64,000 bases of DNA from Cytophagales bacterium (GTDB lineage: Bacteria > Bacteroidota > Bacteroidia > Cytophagales > 172606-1): assembly GCA_030446715.1 (NCBI GenBank), contig JAUJMU010000006.1, positions 62,001 through 126,000 of the forward strand, written 5' to 3'. Below are positions 17,281 to 25,933 of this stretch, in pieces (the first letter of the stretch is position 1; each line of letters opens with the position of its first letter). Both the position numbers and the translations under genes were made by a program. Below the pieces are notes generated by a model. That model was not told the DNA's origin, did no database searches, and saw only the letters and a list, made by a program, of their open reading frames with translations.

Positions 17281-17903
17281 GTCCTTCCCGTGCCGCCTCC
17301 CGATTTCTTTCCGGGGCAGGGCGGAAGTATAATCCGGGAAGTGTTTGGCAGATCAACTTCCGTCACAATCCCTGCCGGTAAATCTGCCAGCAGCACTGGT
17401 CCGACCCGTACCCTGATGAGTCGCAAGGTGGGAAAGCCAACGGCCGCCGTCATTTTCCTGATCTGCCTGAATTTCCCCTCCGTTAAGGTCACCGCAATCC
17501 AGCTGGTAGGGCCATGCCGGTCATCGCGTATTCTCCGGTTCCGGGGACTTATCTCCGGAGGAGATTTCAGGGCAAAAGCGGTACAGGGCTTTGTCTGATA
17601 CTTTCCGTTTCTGAGCCCGATTTCTGTCCCTTCCCGCAGCCTTGCCAGCGCCTGTTCAGTGATCAAACCGTCCACCTGCACAAAATATTCTTTTTCAACG
17701 GCGGCCGTCCGGATATGCTCACTCATTCTGCCGTCAGTGGTGAGCAGCAGCAAGCCCTCACTGTCTTCGTCCAGCCGGCCGATGCACATGGCCTGGGCCG
17801 GAAAGGCGTAAAGCTCATTCAGCAGCTTCTTCTTTTTCACCTCCCCGGCCAGCTGACTCAGGCACCCATCGGGCTTGTGGAAAATAAAATGCCGGTGAAT
17901 CAT
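17277..17903 (-). CDS. rluE: Ribosomal large subunit pseudouridine synthase, RluE-like
   Basis: The 208-residue protein belongs to the RsuA/RluB/E/F family. It opens HFIFHKPDGCLSQ, carries the catalytic-Asp motif GRLDEDSEGLLLLTTDG (residues ~42-58), EKEYFVQVDG, and the family end motif LTEGKFRQIRKMTAAVGFPTLRLIR. Such enzymes isomerise a uridine in 23S rRNA (U2457 for RluE). There is no N-terminal S4 domain, in keeping with RluE rather than RluB/RluF. A Pro/Gly/Lys-rich tail follows LPNTSRIILPP. It is the first gene of a two-gene unit with the MsrB-like gene. Confidence 0.85.
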   Translation of the reverse strand: MIHRHFIFHKPDGCLSQLAGEVKKKKLLNELYAFPAQAMCIGRLDEDSEGLLLLTTDGRMSEHIRTAAVEKEYFVQVDGLITEQALARLREGTEIGLRNGKYQTKPCTAFALKSPPEISPRNRRIRDDRHGPTSWIAVTLTEGKFRQIRKMTAAVGFPTLRLIRVRVGPVLLADLPAGIVTEVDLPNTSRIILPPCPGKKSGGGTGRT

Positions 17904-17990
17904 CGAAGAGTATCTGATCAGGAAAACAATTGGAAACGCCCGGGCAATTTAACAACCGGCTTCGGCATTGAACGGCCGGACACCCGTTAC

Positions 17991-18412
17991 GGTCAGATGA
18001 TTTCTCTGCCAGCGTATTTTCCGGGTACGCGAAAGGACTCCAGTAGCGTTCTGCAAATTGGCCCGGCGCTTTCGGGTCGGGCACGTCGTAGTGCTGTATG
18101 GGCATCTGGTGGGCTTTTTTTCGTCCGGATTACCTGCTCAAGGGAAGCCTTCAGATTGTTGACCGAACTGGCCTGAGGGGTATAGAGGTTATCGGGAAAT
18201 ACATCGAAAACATACCGGCTGACAATCTTTTCGCGTTCGCTGAGGGTAGCTTCAAGGTAAGCATCACTTACCCCGCGGATCATCAGCTCAGGGGAAAGAA
18301 TCAGTGCCAGATGCGGCAGAGATTCGAAAATTCTCTCAAACGGTACGGGTACCGGGGCTGATTCTCCCCGGGAAGCAGCGGATAAATTACGCAGGTCTTT
18401 CCTGCCATTCAC
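17991..18412 (-). pseudogene. Frameshifted fragment of a PAS domain sensor protein
   Basis: One frame gives FERIFESLPHLALILSPEL, VSDAYLEATLSEREKIV and DVFPDN, then ASLEQVIRTKK. The next frame takes over with MPIQHYDVPDPKAPGQF and ERYWSPFAYPE. Joined, they are a complete N-terminal PAS domain of the kind found at the front of Bacteroidota hybrid histidine kinases. After about 115 residues the similarity ends, with no further PAS or kinase domain. The remnant ends just upstream of the pseudouridine synthase start. Confidence 0.6.
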
Positions 18413-18452
18413 GCCCTTAAGATAACACACCTTTAAGATGAAGGGATGAAGT

Positions 18453-18671
18453 ATACTACGGTACATTCCGGCAAAGGACCTCACCCCCCGGCCCCCTCTC
18501 CTCAGGAGAGGGGGGCCACAGCGGCGTTTTTCTCCCCTTTCACTGGAAGCTGCGATCAGGACACATCTTTTAATCTGCTGTAAAGCAGTCACGTGTAGCT
18601 CCCCTCTCCCAGGAAGAGGGGCTGGGGGTGAGGTTCCTGGAGAGCAGCAACTGGTACATGTACCGTAGTAT
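18453..18671. repeat. 219-bp nested palindromic element
   Basis: Outer arms ATACTACGGTACAT (18453-18466) and its exact complement (18658-18671) enclose a second pair, CCTCACCCCCCGGCCCC... (18479-18514) against ...GGGGCTGGGGGTGAGG (18601-18633). The centre of about 85 bases has no coding frame. The layout suggests a mobile or structured intergenic repeat. Confidence 0.7.
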
Positions 18672-18873
18672 GGGGATAAAGATAATACGTCAACGGTAAT
18701 ACCCGGGCCGGAGGCCCTTCAGATAGTGGTCGCCCGGCCGGAGCCGGGCGACTGCGGTAAGGCTGTCAGAATCCCCTCCTTTTGAAGGCTACGATCAGGA
18801 TACATTTCACAACTGACCCGGGAAGTCCGGACAACCAACAAAAAGCAGCCGGGCCCGAAGGTACTTTTTCCCT

Positions 18874-19923
18874 TCAACTGGCCGCCGTGGCCCCTCCGCA
18901 ACTGGAACCGGCCCCGGCCGTGCAGCCGTAGCAGTGCTGGCGGAGCACGATTTCGCGGTCATTGAGCTCACCGGCGTTGTAGCCGGAGATGTGCTGCGCA
19001 GCAGCCTGCACGGGCAGTTCGAGCATCTGGTTGAAATCGCAGTCGTAGAGCATACCATCCCAGCCTACGGAAATGGTGTTGCGGCACATCACCCCGGCGG
19101 CGGCCGTGGGGTTGAAGGCACTGACCAGCTTTTCCATGTACGACTCATAATTGCCTGAGCGCAGCAGAAACTCAAGGTAACGGCTCACGGGCATGTTGGT
19201 GATGGCAAACAGGCTGTTGAACTCAATACCAAATTCTTCGGAGAGCACCTTGCGGAATTGCCCCTCCAGCGTCTGCTGCGGAGCCGGCAGAAAAGCCCCG
19301 GCCGGATTGTAGACAAGGTTGAGCACCAGTCCGCTCCCCTGCTGCCCGTAGCCCACGGCATTGAGCATTTTGAGGGCCTTCATTGAACCGACAAACACAC
19401 CCTCTCCCCGCTGGCGGTCGGTGCGGTCAGCGTTGTAAAACGGCAGCGAACTGACCACCTCCACCTGATGGTCGCGGTAAAACTCCGGCAGGTCGTAATA
19501 TTTAGGGTTGGCAATGATGATGGTGAGGTTACAGCGGACCATTACCTTAGCACCCAGCCTGGTACACTCCTCCACAAACCAGCGGAAGTCAGGGTTCATT
19601 TCCGGTGCCCCGCCGGTCAGGTCCACGGTTGCCGCCGGAAACCGCCGCAGCGCCTCCAGACACTGCTGCATGGTTTCCCGCGTCATGATTTCCTTCCGGT
19701 CCGGACCCGCGTCCACGTGGCAGTGCCCGCACGTCTGGTTGCACATCTTGCCCAGATTGGCCTGAAATATCTCAATGCCCGTCGGCCGGAGGGGAAACAG
19801 GCCGAACGTGGCCAGCTTGTCTTCAAAAGGAGTGAAACTCTTTCCGTCGCGTAATCCCCCCAGCACTTCCAGCTGACTGGCCGCCGAGGCCAGCCGGTGC
19901 TGCGTCGCTTTTAAACTTTTCAT
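18874..19923 (-). CDS. arsS: Arsenosugar biosynthesis radical SAM protein ArsS
   Basis: The start is Met at 19923 (MKSLKATQHRLASAASQLEVLG). The frame is open to 19974, but that part is a palindrome. The radical SAM cluster motif CNQTCGHCHVD puts Cys61, Cys65 and Cys68 in place, followed by DLTGGAPEMNP. A Cys-rich C-terminal domain (MCRNTISVGWDGMLYDCDFNQM, then CYGCTAGAGSSC) matches the extra-cluster domain of ArsS proteins. ArsS is assigned to the SAM-dependent chemistry that builds the dimethylarsenoriboside (arsenosugar) skeleton. The carboxymuconolactone-decarboxylase-like gene directly upstream is its usual neighbour. An ArsM arsenite methyltransferase, also expected, is not in the window. 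Confidence 0.9.
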   Translation of the reverse strand: MKSLKATQHRLASAASQLEVLGGLRDGKSFTPFEDKLATFGLFPLRPTGIEIFQANLGKMCNQTCGHCHVDAGPDRKEIMTRETMQQCLEALRRFPAATVDLTGGAPEMNPDFRWFVEECTRLGAKVMVRCNLTIIIANPKYYDLPEFYRDHQVEVVSSLPFYNADRTDRQRGEGVFVGSMKALKMLNAVGYGQQGSGLVLNLVYNPAGAFLPAPQQTLEGQFRKVLSEEFGIEFNSLFAITNMPVSRYLEFLLRSGNYESYMEKLVSAFNPTAAAGVMCRNTISVGWDGMLYDCDFNQMLELPVQAAAQHISGYNAGELNDREIVLRQHCYGCTAGAGSSCGGATAAS

Positions 19924-19935
19924 ACAAACAGTGGC

Positions 19936-19982
19936 AAGTGATAAGTGGTAAGTGAAAGTCCGGAAACTTATCACTTATCACT
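19936..19982. repeat. Palindrome between arsS and its partner gene
   Basis: AGTGATAAGT...AAGTG (19937-19954) pairs with ACTTATCACTTATCACT (19966-19982). It could form a hairpin in the intercistronic mRNA of the minus-strand pair. Confidence 0.6.
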
Positions 19983-19985
19983 AAT

Positions 19986-20321
19986 TTACATAGATACTTC
20001 CTTCACTTTGTTCATCATCTGTACGCCGTGGACCAGCGTGGCTCCTCCCCGGATGGCGGCCGCTACGTGCACGGCTTCCATCATCTGTCCTTCGGTGTAG
20101 CCTTTTTCGAGGGCGTCGGTAGAGTAGGCGTCAATGCAGTACGGGCACTGCACGGCGTGGGCAACGGCAAGGGCGATGAGGGATTTTTCGCGGGCAGAAA
20201 GTTCGCCTTCGGCAAATACCTGACCGTAGTAGCTGAAAAACTGGTCAGCCAGCGGTTTGCTGAATTCGCCGATGCCGCCGAATTTTTTGAGATCCTCCGG
20301 GTTGTAGTAGGTCTGGGACAT
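19986..20321 (-). CDS. Arsenosugar biosynthesis-associated peroxidase-like protein (carboxymuconolactone decarboxylase family)
   Basis: The 111-residue AhpD-like protein has the redox motif in VQCPYCIDAYSTDAL, with CxxC followed by a distal acidic/His region typical of the fold (EAVHVAAAIRGGATLVHG). It begins MSQTYYNPEDLKKFGGIGEF, a start characteristic of the subfamily found beside arsS. AhpD-like proteins act as trimeric thiol peroxidases; the role in arsenosugar formation is unproven. It is transcribed ahead of arsS on the same strand with 62 bases between them, so the two probably form one unit. Confidence 0.88.
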   Translation of the reverse strand: MSQTYYNPEDLKKFGGIGEFSKPLADQFFSYYGQVFAEGELSAREKSLIALAVAHAVQCPYCIDAYSTDALEKGYTEGQMMEAVHVAAAIRGGATLVHGVQMMNKVKEVSM

Positions 20322-20480
20322 GAATGGAAATGATTTTTGTAATTGTATTAACTCGGCAGGAGGTAAAACTGTTTGGCTATATAAGGCCAGAATTGCAGAT
20401 TAGGTTCCGGAAAATCCGGCAGGCCTGTTTTTTGGTATGCTTCTATTTTAGTTATATTCCGCCGCAAACCAAAATAAGAC

Positions 20481-21299
20481 ATGCTTCAACAGTTGAACGA
20501 AACCGTTTCCTTTCTGCAGGAAAACGGCATCCGGAATCCGGAAACCGGCATTGTGCTGGGTACCGGTCTGGGGAAAATGGTCCGTAAAATCCAGATCATC
20601 CGGCAAATTCCCTATTCCGAAATTCCTCACTTTCCGGTGGCAACGGTTGAGTTTCACAAAGGAAACCTGATTTACGGCGAAGTGTCCGGGCGGAAAGTGC
20701 TGGCCATGCAGGGCCGTTTTCATTACTATGAGGGCTATTCCATGCAGCAGGTTACCTTTCCGATACGGGTCATGAAGCGGCTGGGCGTGAAAAACCTGCT
20801 GCTTTCCAATGCCTCGGGCAGCATGAATCCCCGGTTTAAAAAGGGGGCGCTGGTGTTGCTGGACGATCACATCAACCTGCAGCCGGAAAATCCGCTGGTG
20901 GGCAAAAATTACGATGAACTCGGCTCCCGCTTTCCGGATATGAGCCGGCCCTACTCGGCTACCCTCAACCAGAAGTTACTGGACATTGCCAGCCGGCTGG
21001 GCATGCCGCTACAGGAAGGCGTTTACGCTGCCGTAACCGGACCCAATCTGGAAACCCGGGCCGAGTACCGCTACCTGCGCATCATCGGTGCCGATCTGGT
21101 GGGCATGTCTACCGTACCCGAGGTGATTGTTGCCAACCACATGAGTCTTCCCTGCGCAGCCGTGTCGGTGGTTACCGACGAATGTGATCCGGACAACCTC
21201 CAGCCCATCAGCATTGAAGAAATCATTCAGATCGCATCGGAGGCCGACGGCAAACTCTCCGGGTTGTTTGAAGCCCTGATTACGGAAATGGCAGGCTAG
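20481..21299 (+). CDS. Purine-nucleoside phosphorylase (trimeric PNP family)
   Basis: The 272-residue protein shows the PNP/MTAP family layout: GIVLGTGLGKMV (phosphate-binding loop, residues ~23-34), the GRFHYYEGY motif with phosphate-binding Arg and His, LLLSNASGSMNPRFKKG, GVYAAVTGPNLETRAEYRYL with the purine-site Glu, and ADLVGMSTVPEVIVANH. VVTDECDP closes the base site; Asn at this place is common in PNPs specific for guanine and hypoxanthine nucleosides. The enzyme splits (deoxy)inosine and guanosine with phosphate in purine salvage. It is intact, stands alone and is divergent from the ars pair. Confidence 0.93.
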   Translation: MLQQLNETVSFLQENGIRNPETGIVLGTGLGKMVRKIQIIRQIPYSEIPHFPVATVEFHKGNLIYGEVSGRKVLAMQGRFHYYEGYSMQQVTFPIRVMKRLGVKNLLLSNASGSMNPRFKKGALVLLDDHINLQPENPLVGKNYDELGSRFPDMSRPYSATLNQKLLDIASRLGMPLQEGVYAAVTGPNLETRAEYRYLRIIGADLVGMSTVPEVIVANHMSLPCAAVSVVTDECDPDNLQPISIEEIIQIASEADGKLSGLFEALITEMAG

Positions 21300-21414
21300 A
21301 CGGCTAGATGGCTGAATTGTTTGGTTCTGAAGCATCATGCCGGTCAGACAGCCATACAACCATATGCCCACACAAATTGAAAGGTTTTCACGTTGCCATT
21401 GAGTAAGGCTTACT

Positions 21415-21956
21415 ATGCGGATTGCTGGTTGTTTATCGTTGTTGCTGATCCTTGCAGTTGTCGGGGGCTGTTGGCTTACCGTTGGTACCGGCAGTTTGAC
21501 GGAAATCCGGCCGCTGCCTTTTCAGAGCCGAAAGTTGAACTGTACAGTTTTTTTATCAAAAGTTTCGACCTCAATCAGACCACCGCTGACGTTCAGCTGC
21601 TTATTGACAATACGGCCCCGCTGGGGCTGACCGCCGATAGTTTGCAGTACACCGTCTACATTGAAAGCACCGAAGTGACCAGCGGCAGTTACACGCAGCC
21701 AATCCGGGTAAAAGCCGGCGATACTACTTTGATTACCATTCCCGTCACCGTCGATAACCACAAACTGCTCAGTACCCTGCGCAATCTTGAGGGAAAGCGC
21801 GACAGTGCCGATTATACGCTCAATGCGGAGGTGTTCACGGATATGCCCTTCCTGAAGGGTCGGCCCCTGCAGATCAGGATCACCCGCCGGATGCCCGTTT
21901 ACATCGTTCCCGAAATGAAGTTTCTGCAGGAAAACCTTCTGAAGCCTGGCCTCTGA
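21415..21956 (+). CDS. LEA type 2 (WHy-like) protein, single domain, signal segment in a different frame
   Basis: ATG 21415 opens MRIAGCLSLLLILAVVGGCW, a lipoprotein-type signal. The following sequence (YRWYRQFDGNPAAAF to MPVYIVPEMKF) is read one frame over, open from 21393. Adding one G at 21473 joins them. The body (ADVQLLIDNTAPLGLTADSL, SGSYTQPIRV, TTLITIPVTV, EVFTDMPFLKGRPL) is clearly homologous to the first domain of the LEA-like protein at 25934. The second domain is absent, and the product ends LLKPGL. LEA type 2 domains are Ig-like folds found on envelope proteins; the function is unknown. The two paralogues flank the large beta-propeller gene. Confidence 0.6.
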
Positions 21957-22082
21957 CCCCTCCGGAGCAGAAAAACGGGTTGGCCTTTTTTGGCTAAAAC
22001 CCTGCTCACCGGACCTGTTTGCCCGCTTACAAAAACCTGATTTGAAATCAGCTGAAAAAACTTTTGCCAAAGTCATGCTCTG

Positions 22083-25000
22083 CTACCTGAGCAGCGTCAC
22101 CCATCCTTTGAATTCCCTGCCTGCCACTTTTATGCGGTAGTAATATACACCACTGGAGCAACCGTTGCCGTCCCAACCATTGATTCCGTCGTATATGGTG
22201 GCCAGAGACTTTCCCCAACGGTTGAAAATGTACATCTCAAACTTTTCTTTGCCCCGGTAATCAATGGTGAATCTTTCGTTCCGTTTATCTCCATTGGGAG
22301 TAAATACATTCGGAGGCGAATTAACCGGGGCAATCACCTCTACTTCCCGTTCACAGTAGGTCTGGCAGCCCCTGGCGTCAGTTACCTTTACCCCGATCCG
22401 GTACGTACCCTCCGAAGAATAGGTGTAATGGATTGAGTCATCGGGCACGGACTGGCTTTGCCCGTTTCCAAAATCCCAGTCGAACCGAAAGGGAGGTCTG
22501 CCGTTCCGGACCGAAACTTCAAATAACGATTCCTCACTGATGGTCACGCGTTCCGGCAGGCGGCAAAGAATCCGGGGAAGGGGATGAAGGACTACATCAG
22601 CCCGGGCTGTCACCGGAGGAGTACAATAATCCGCGGGTATCATTTGGACGCTGACCTGCACGGCAGAGTCTTTTTCCAGCGATGAAAGCCCTGTGAGGTT
22701 CACCTCAGGTCCGCTGCCAGGAGGGCCATAATTCTTTCCGTTTATCTTCCATTGAAAAAGGGCATTTGTTCCGGCACCCGCACACAGCGCCTTCAGGACA
22801 AGGGTCCCACCGGAACATTCCATTGACCGGTCCACTTCAATGGCAAGCGCTGGACTTTCTCCGACGGCGACGACAAGGTCTGCCGGATTGGAATAGACAC
22901 CTGCAGAAGAAACTACCCGGACGCTATAAGTTCCCGCTCCCAGTTGGGCCGGAAGCTGGCCCTGCAGAGGGCTTGAAAGGCTGATGCCGGGGATCACGAC
23001 CACCGGCACCAGGGGTTGACCGTTCAGGGCGGATACCTCAGCCGTGTACCTCTCTCCGGCCGGAAGGCAGGAAGGCGTAAAGTTTAACGTAAAAGCAGAA
23101 CTGGGGCAGTAGGGATTGGCTGGCTGCTGCAGGGCGATGGCCGGAGATTTATCTACCCGGATGGTTTGCTGACCGGAAACCGGAACTGTGCAGGGCAGGC
23201 TTGACGTCATGGTAACCCCCACGACGAGATCATACGCGGAGCCTGAACCTGGCAAGGGTACCTGAATGGCATCAGCAGTGGTAATGCCCTGGCTCACTCC
23301 GTTGATCGTCCATTCGTACCGGGGCGTGGTGCCGCCGTTCTGCGGAGTAGCGGAAAAGGTCAGGGCACTACCCCCGCATGCATCAACATTACCGGCCGAG
23401 AGCGTGACGGCAGAAGCGGTGGGTTGTACCGTCAGTAATTCCGCATTGGAAACAACTGCACCTCCGGATACAACCCTTACGCGGTAATTGCCCGGTACGA
23501 GCTGGGCAGGCAGGGCAATGCTGAGGGGCGAAGTGCTGCCCGACCCGATTACCCGGGGGGTAACAGGAAACTGACCGGAATTGGGGTCCGACAACTGAAC
23601 CGTATAGGTCTCCCCGGCCGGCACCGCGCAACTGACCGAGAAGGAAACCGTGCCCGTACTTCCGGAACACAAAGGAGCTAAACCGGCAAGGGCAATTGAA
23701 GCAGGCACAGAAAAAATTTTAGCAACAAAAATGTCCCGGTCCCCTTTGCTTGTGAGGGTCTGTAGTCCAAAATTGACCGGGCCACTGATCTGTCCGGTGA
23801 TATAGGCATTTCCTGATCCGTCTATTCCCAAACCAAATGCAGCATCATTGCTGGTACTGCCGGCACTTTTTGTCCACAAAACAGAACCGGCCGGGTCATA
23901 CTTTGCTACGTAAATGTCAGTCAAGCCATTGTTGACCATACTGCTGCACCCGAAAGAAGCGGCTGCACTGCTGTAAAAACCGGAAACAAAGCTGTTGCCG
24001 GCCGGGTCCAGTGCAATGCTGTATCCATATTCGCTGCCCGTCCCACCCGCTTTCCTCAGCCAGGTGAGCTGGCCGGATGAATTATATCTGGCCATGTAAA
24101 TATCCGTACTGCCGCCACTGACCAGCGCAGTACCATCAAAAATGGCGCTGTTTTCAAAGCCTCCCGTACAGTAGATATTGCCCCCGGCGTCAAGGGCTAT
24201 ACTCCGCCCGATGTCCTCTCCGCTCCCACCGGCCCGTTTCGCCCAGACCAGTTGCCCGTCTGAGCTGTATTTTGCCAGAAATACATCATACCCTCCTGCA
24301 CCCGGCAGGAGCGTGCCCTCAAAATTTGCCGTATTCTGAAATGCACCGGTGAGGTAACTGTTTCCCTGAGCGTCAACGACAATACCGCGGGCATAATCAA
24401 TGCCGGTGCCTCCGGCTCCTCTGGCCCATTTTATATTTCCGGCGTGGTCAAATTTTGCAATAAAACTATCCAGCCCCCCTTTGCTAATCACTTGCACGGT
24501 GCCAAGGGTAGCGTTGTCCTTGGTTTGCCCGGCAATATAACTTTCCCCGGCGTCGTCCACGAAAATCCCGTACCCGCCCTGGTCATCGGCCCCCGTTGCG
24601 GCGTTCTTTACCCAAACAAAATTGCCGTCAGTATCCAGTTTGAGCAGCAACATATCGGCAGCTCCGTTGGCGGTGATTGTGGTAGTGCCAAAAGTAGCGC
24701 TTCCGCGAAAACTGCCCGTGACGTAACAGTTGCCCTGCTTGTCGATGGTCATTCCCCGGGCATCGTCATCACCGGTCCCGCCGCCCTGAGTTGCCCAAAC
24801 CAGATTGCCTTCCGGGTCGTATTTGGCAACAAAGATGTCGTTGCCACCCTTGCTGACCAGCGTAGTAGCAACCCCGGTAGAATTATTCACAAAGGACGCT
24901 GTTCCCCGTATCTGCCCGGCCACGTAGCTGTAGCCAGCCTGATCGACGGCCATTCCTATTGCGTAGTCAATGTCTGTACCTCCCGCCGAACGTGCCCAGA

Positions 25001-25088
25001 GAAAATCCTGAGCCTTCAGGCAGGTTCCTTTTAAAAGCAAAAGGCAAAAACAAAGCAGGAAGGGAATGCGAAAAGCCTGTGACTGCAT
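22083..25088 (-). CDS. Large secreted SBBP beta-propeller protein with Ig-like and PKD domains and a gliding-type C-terminal domain
   Basis: The 1001-residue protein has a signal peptide (IPFLLCFCLLLLKGTCLKA). Seven SBBP repeats follow (each W-x-AGG-x-D-x-GI-x-D-x-GN-x-Y-x-TG-x, residues ~28-470), enough for one seven-bladed propeller. About three Ig-like repeats come next (from ASIALAGLAPLCSG), then a PKD domain (FRFDWDFGNGQSQ, YTYSSEGTYRIGVKVTD). The end is the gliding motility-associated C-terminal domain NVFTPNGDKRNERF, FNRWGKSL, GWDG, SGVYYYRIKV, exported by the type IX system. Such proteins are surface-anchored or released and usually bind polymers or surfaces; no catalytic motif is seen. 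The frame is intact, unlike many neighbours. Confidence 0.9.
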   Translation of the reverse strand: MQSQAFRIPFLLCFCLLLLKGTCLKAQDFLWARSAGGTDIDYAIGMAVDQAGYSYVAGQIRGTASFVNNSTGVATTLVSKGGNDIFVAKYDPEGNLVWATQGGGTGDDDARGMTIDKQGNCYVTGSFRGSATFGTTTITANGAADMLLLKLDTDGNFVWVKNAATGADDQGGYGIFVDDAGESYIAGQTKDNATLGTVQVISKGGLDSFIAKFDHAGNIKWARGAGGTGIDYARGIVVDAQGNSYLTGAFQNTANFEGTLLPGAGGYDVFLAKYSSDGQLVWAKRAGGSGEDIGRSIALDAGGNIYCTGGFENSAIFDGTALVSGGSTDIYMARYNSSGQLTWLRKAGGTGSEYGYSIALDPAGNSFVSGFYSSAAASFGCSSMVNNGLTDIYVAKYDPAGSVLWTKSAGSTSNDAAFGLGIDGSGNAYITGQISGPVNFGLQTLTSKGDRDIFVAKIFSVPASIALAGLAPLCSGSTGTVSFSVSCAVPAGETYTVQLSDPNSGQFPVTPRVIGSGSTSPLSIALPAQLVPGNYRVRVVSGGAVVSNAELLTVQPTASAVTLSAGNVDACGGSALTFSATPQNGGTTPRYEWTINGVSQGITTADAIQVPLPGSGSAYDLVVGVTMTSSLPCTVPVSGQQTIRVDKSPAIALQQPANPYCPSSAFTLNFTPSCLPAGERYTAEVSALNGQPLVPVVVIPGISLSSPLQGQLPAQLGAGTYSVRVVSSAGVYSNPADLVVAVGESPALAIEVDRSMECSGGTLVLKALCAGAGTNALFQWKINGKNYGPPGSGPEVNLTGLSSLEKDSAVQVSVQMIPADYCTPPVTARADVVLHPLPRILCRLPERVTISEESLFEVSVRNGRPPFRFDWDFGNGQSQSVPDDSIHYTYSSEGTYRIGVKVTDARGCQTYCEREVEVIAPVNSPPNVFTPNGDKRNERFTIDYRGKEKFEMYIFNRWGKSLATIYDGINGWDGNGCSSGVYYYRIKVAGREFKGWVTLLR

Positions 25089-25933
25089 GGTGACCGGGAA
25101 TAAAATGTCCGTTGCTGAAACTGTGAAGCTACCGGTTAAAGCAATGTCATTTAATATATTTTACATTTCTACCTTACCTGAATGCGCCCCTTGAAATTTA
25201 TATGTCAACACTGACGCGCCTTACCAGATGCCCAAAGCTATCAGGCAGAAAGAGACCTGGTCTGCATTTTATATTCTTAATATCCGTTGAGTCTGTCAGC
25301 CATTGCCTTAGCAGTATAGCATACCGCCCAGAATCCAGTAAGTAGCGGTGGTTATTGCAGAAAGATCCTGGACACACGCCGCTGTGAAAAGGAGGTTCTG
25401 CATTTCCGGAGGAGTAAATAAAGCCATTGTAGTCTGCTTCAACCAGAGCAAAAAGTCATTTTGCGCCTGAATCTTACTCTTGGGAAACTGGGGACAGGCT
25501 TTCGCGGGAGTTACTTTTGAGTCGCCGGAAGGCCTTGCATCCAATCTGAAGTCACAAGGAATGCCTGTCAGAGAGACAATGGCTGAATGACCAGGCCGGT
25601 TCCTCTGTTCAGGTTACTTTCTCGGCCCTGCACCTCATCAGAGCCTGTTTTTTCTCCAAAGCCTTTCTTTATCTGCATCATTAAATGAAATCACAGGACC
25701 AGTTCCGTCGGATTAAGTAACCATGCAAAAATAATCCGGTATTGGTCTTTTTGTAATCATTTGATTATAAGACGTTTATTTGTCTATCAACGAGTAACTA
25801 ATAACCAATAATTACTTATTATGATTTTAACCCTGAAAACAAATCCACAGCTGAGGCTGACCACTTATTTAATACAATTTTAAACCCTCTGCGCTGTCAT
25901 GCGTTTTACACTGGGTAATAAAGCTGTTGGGTT
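25089..25933. other. Long intergenic region
   Basis: About 845 bases. A 78-codon minus-strand frame at 25308-25544 has no recognisable content and I do not count it as a gene. Bases 25730-25910 are strongly AT-rich and probably contain the promoter of the LEA-like gene at 25934. Confidence 0.5.

Noticed and set aside
25308-25544. A 78-codon minus-strand frame in the long intergenic region
   Set aside because: No recognisable domain and no clear ribosome site; composition alone does not support it.
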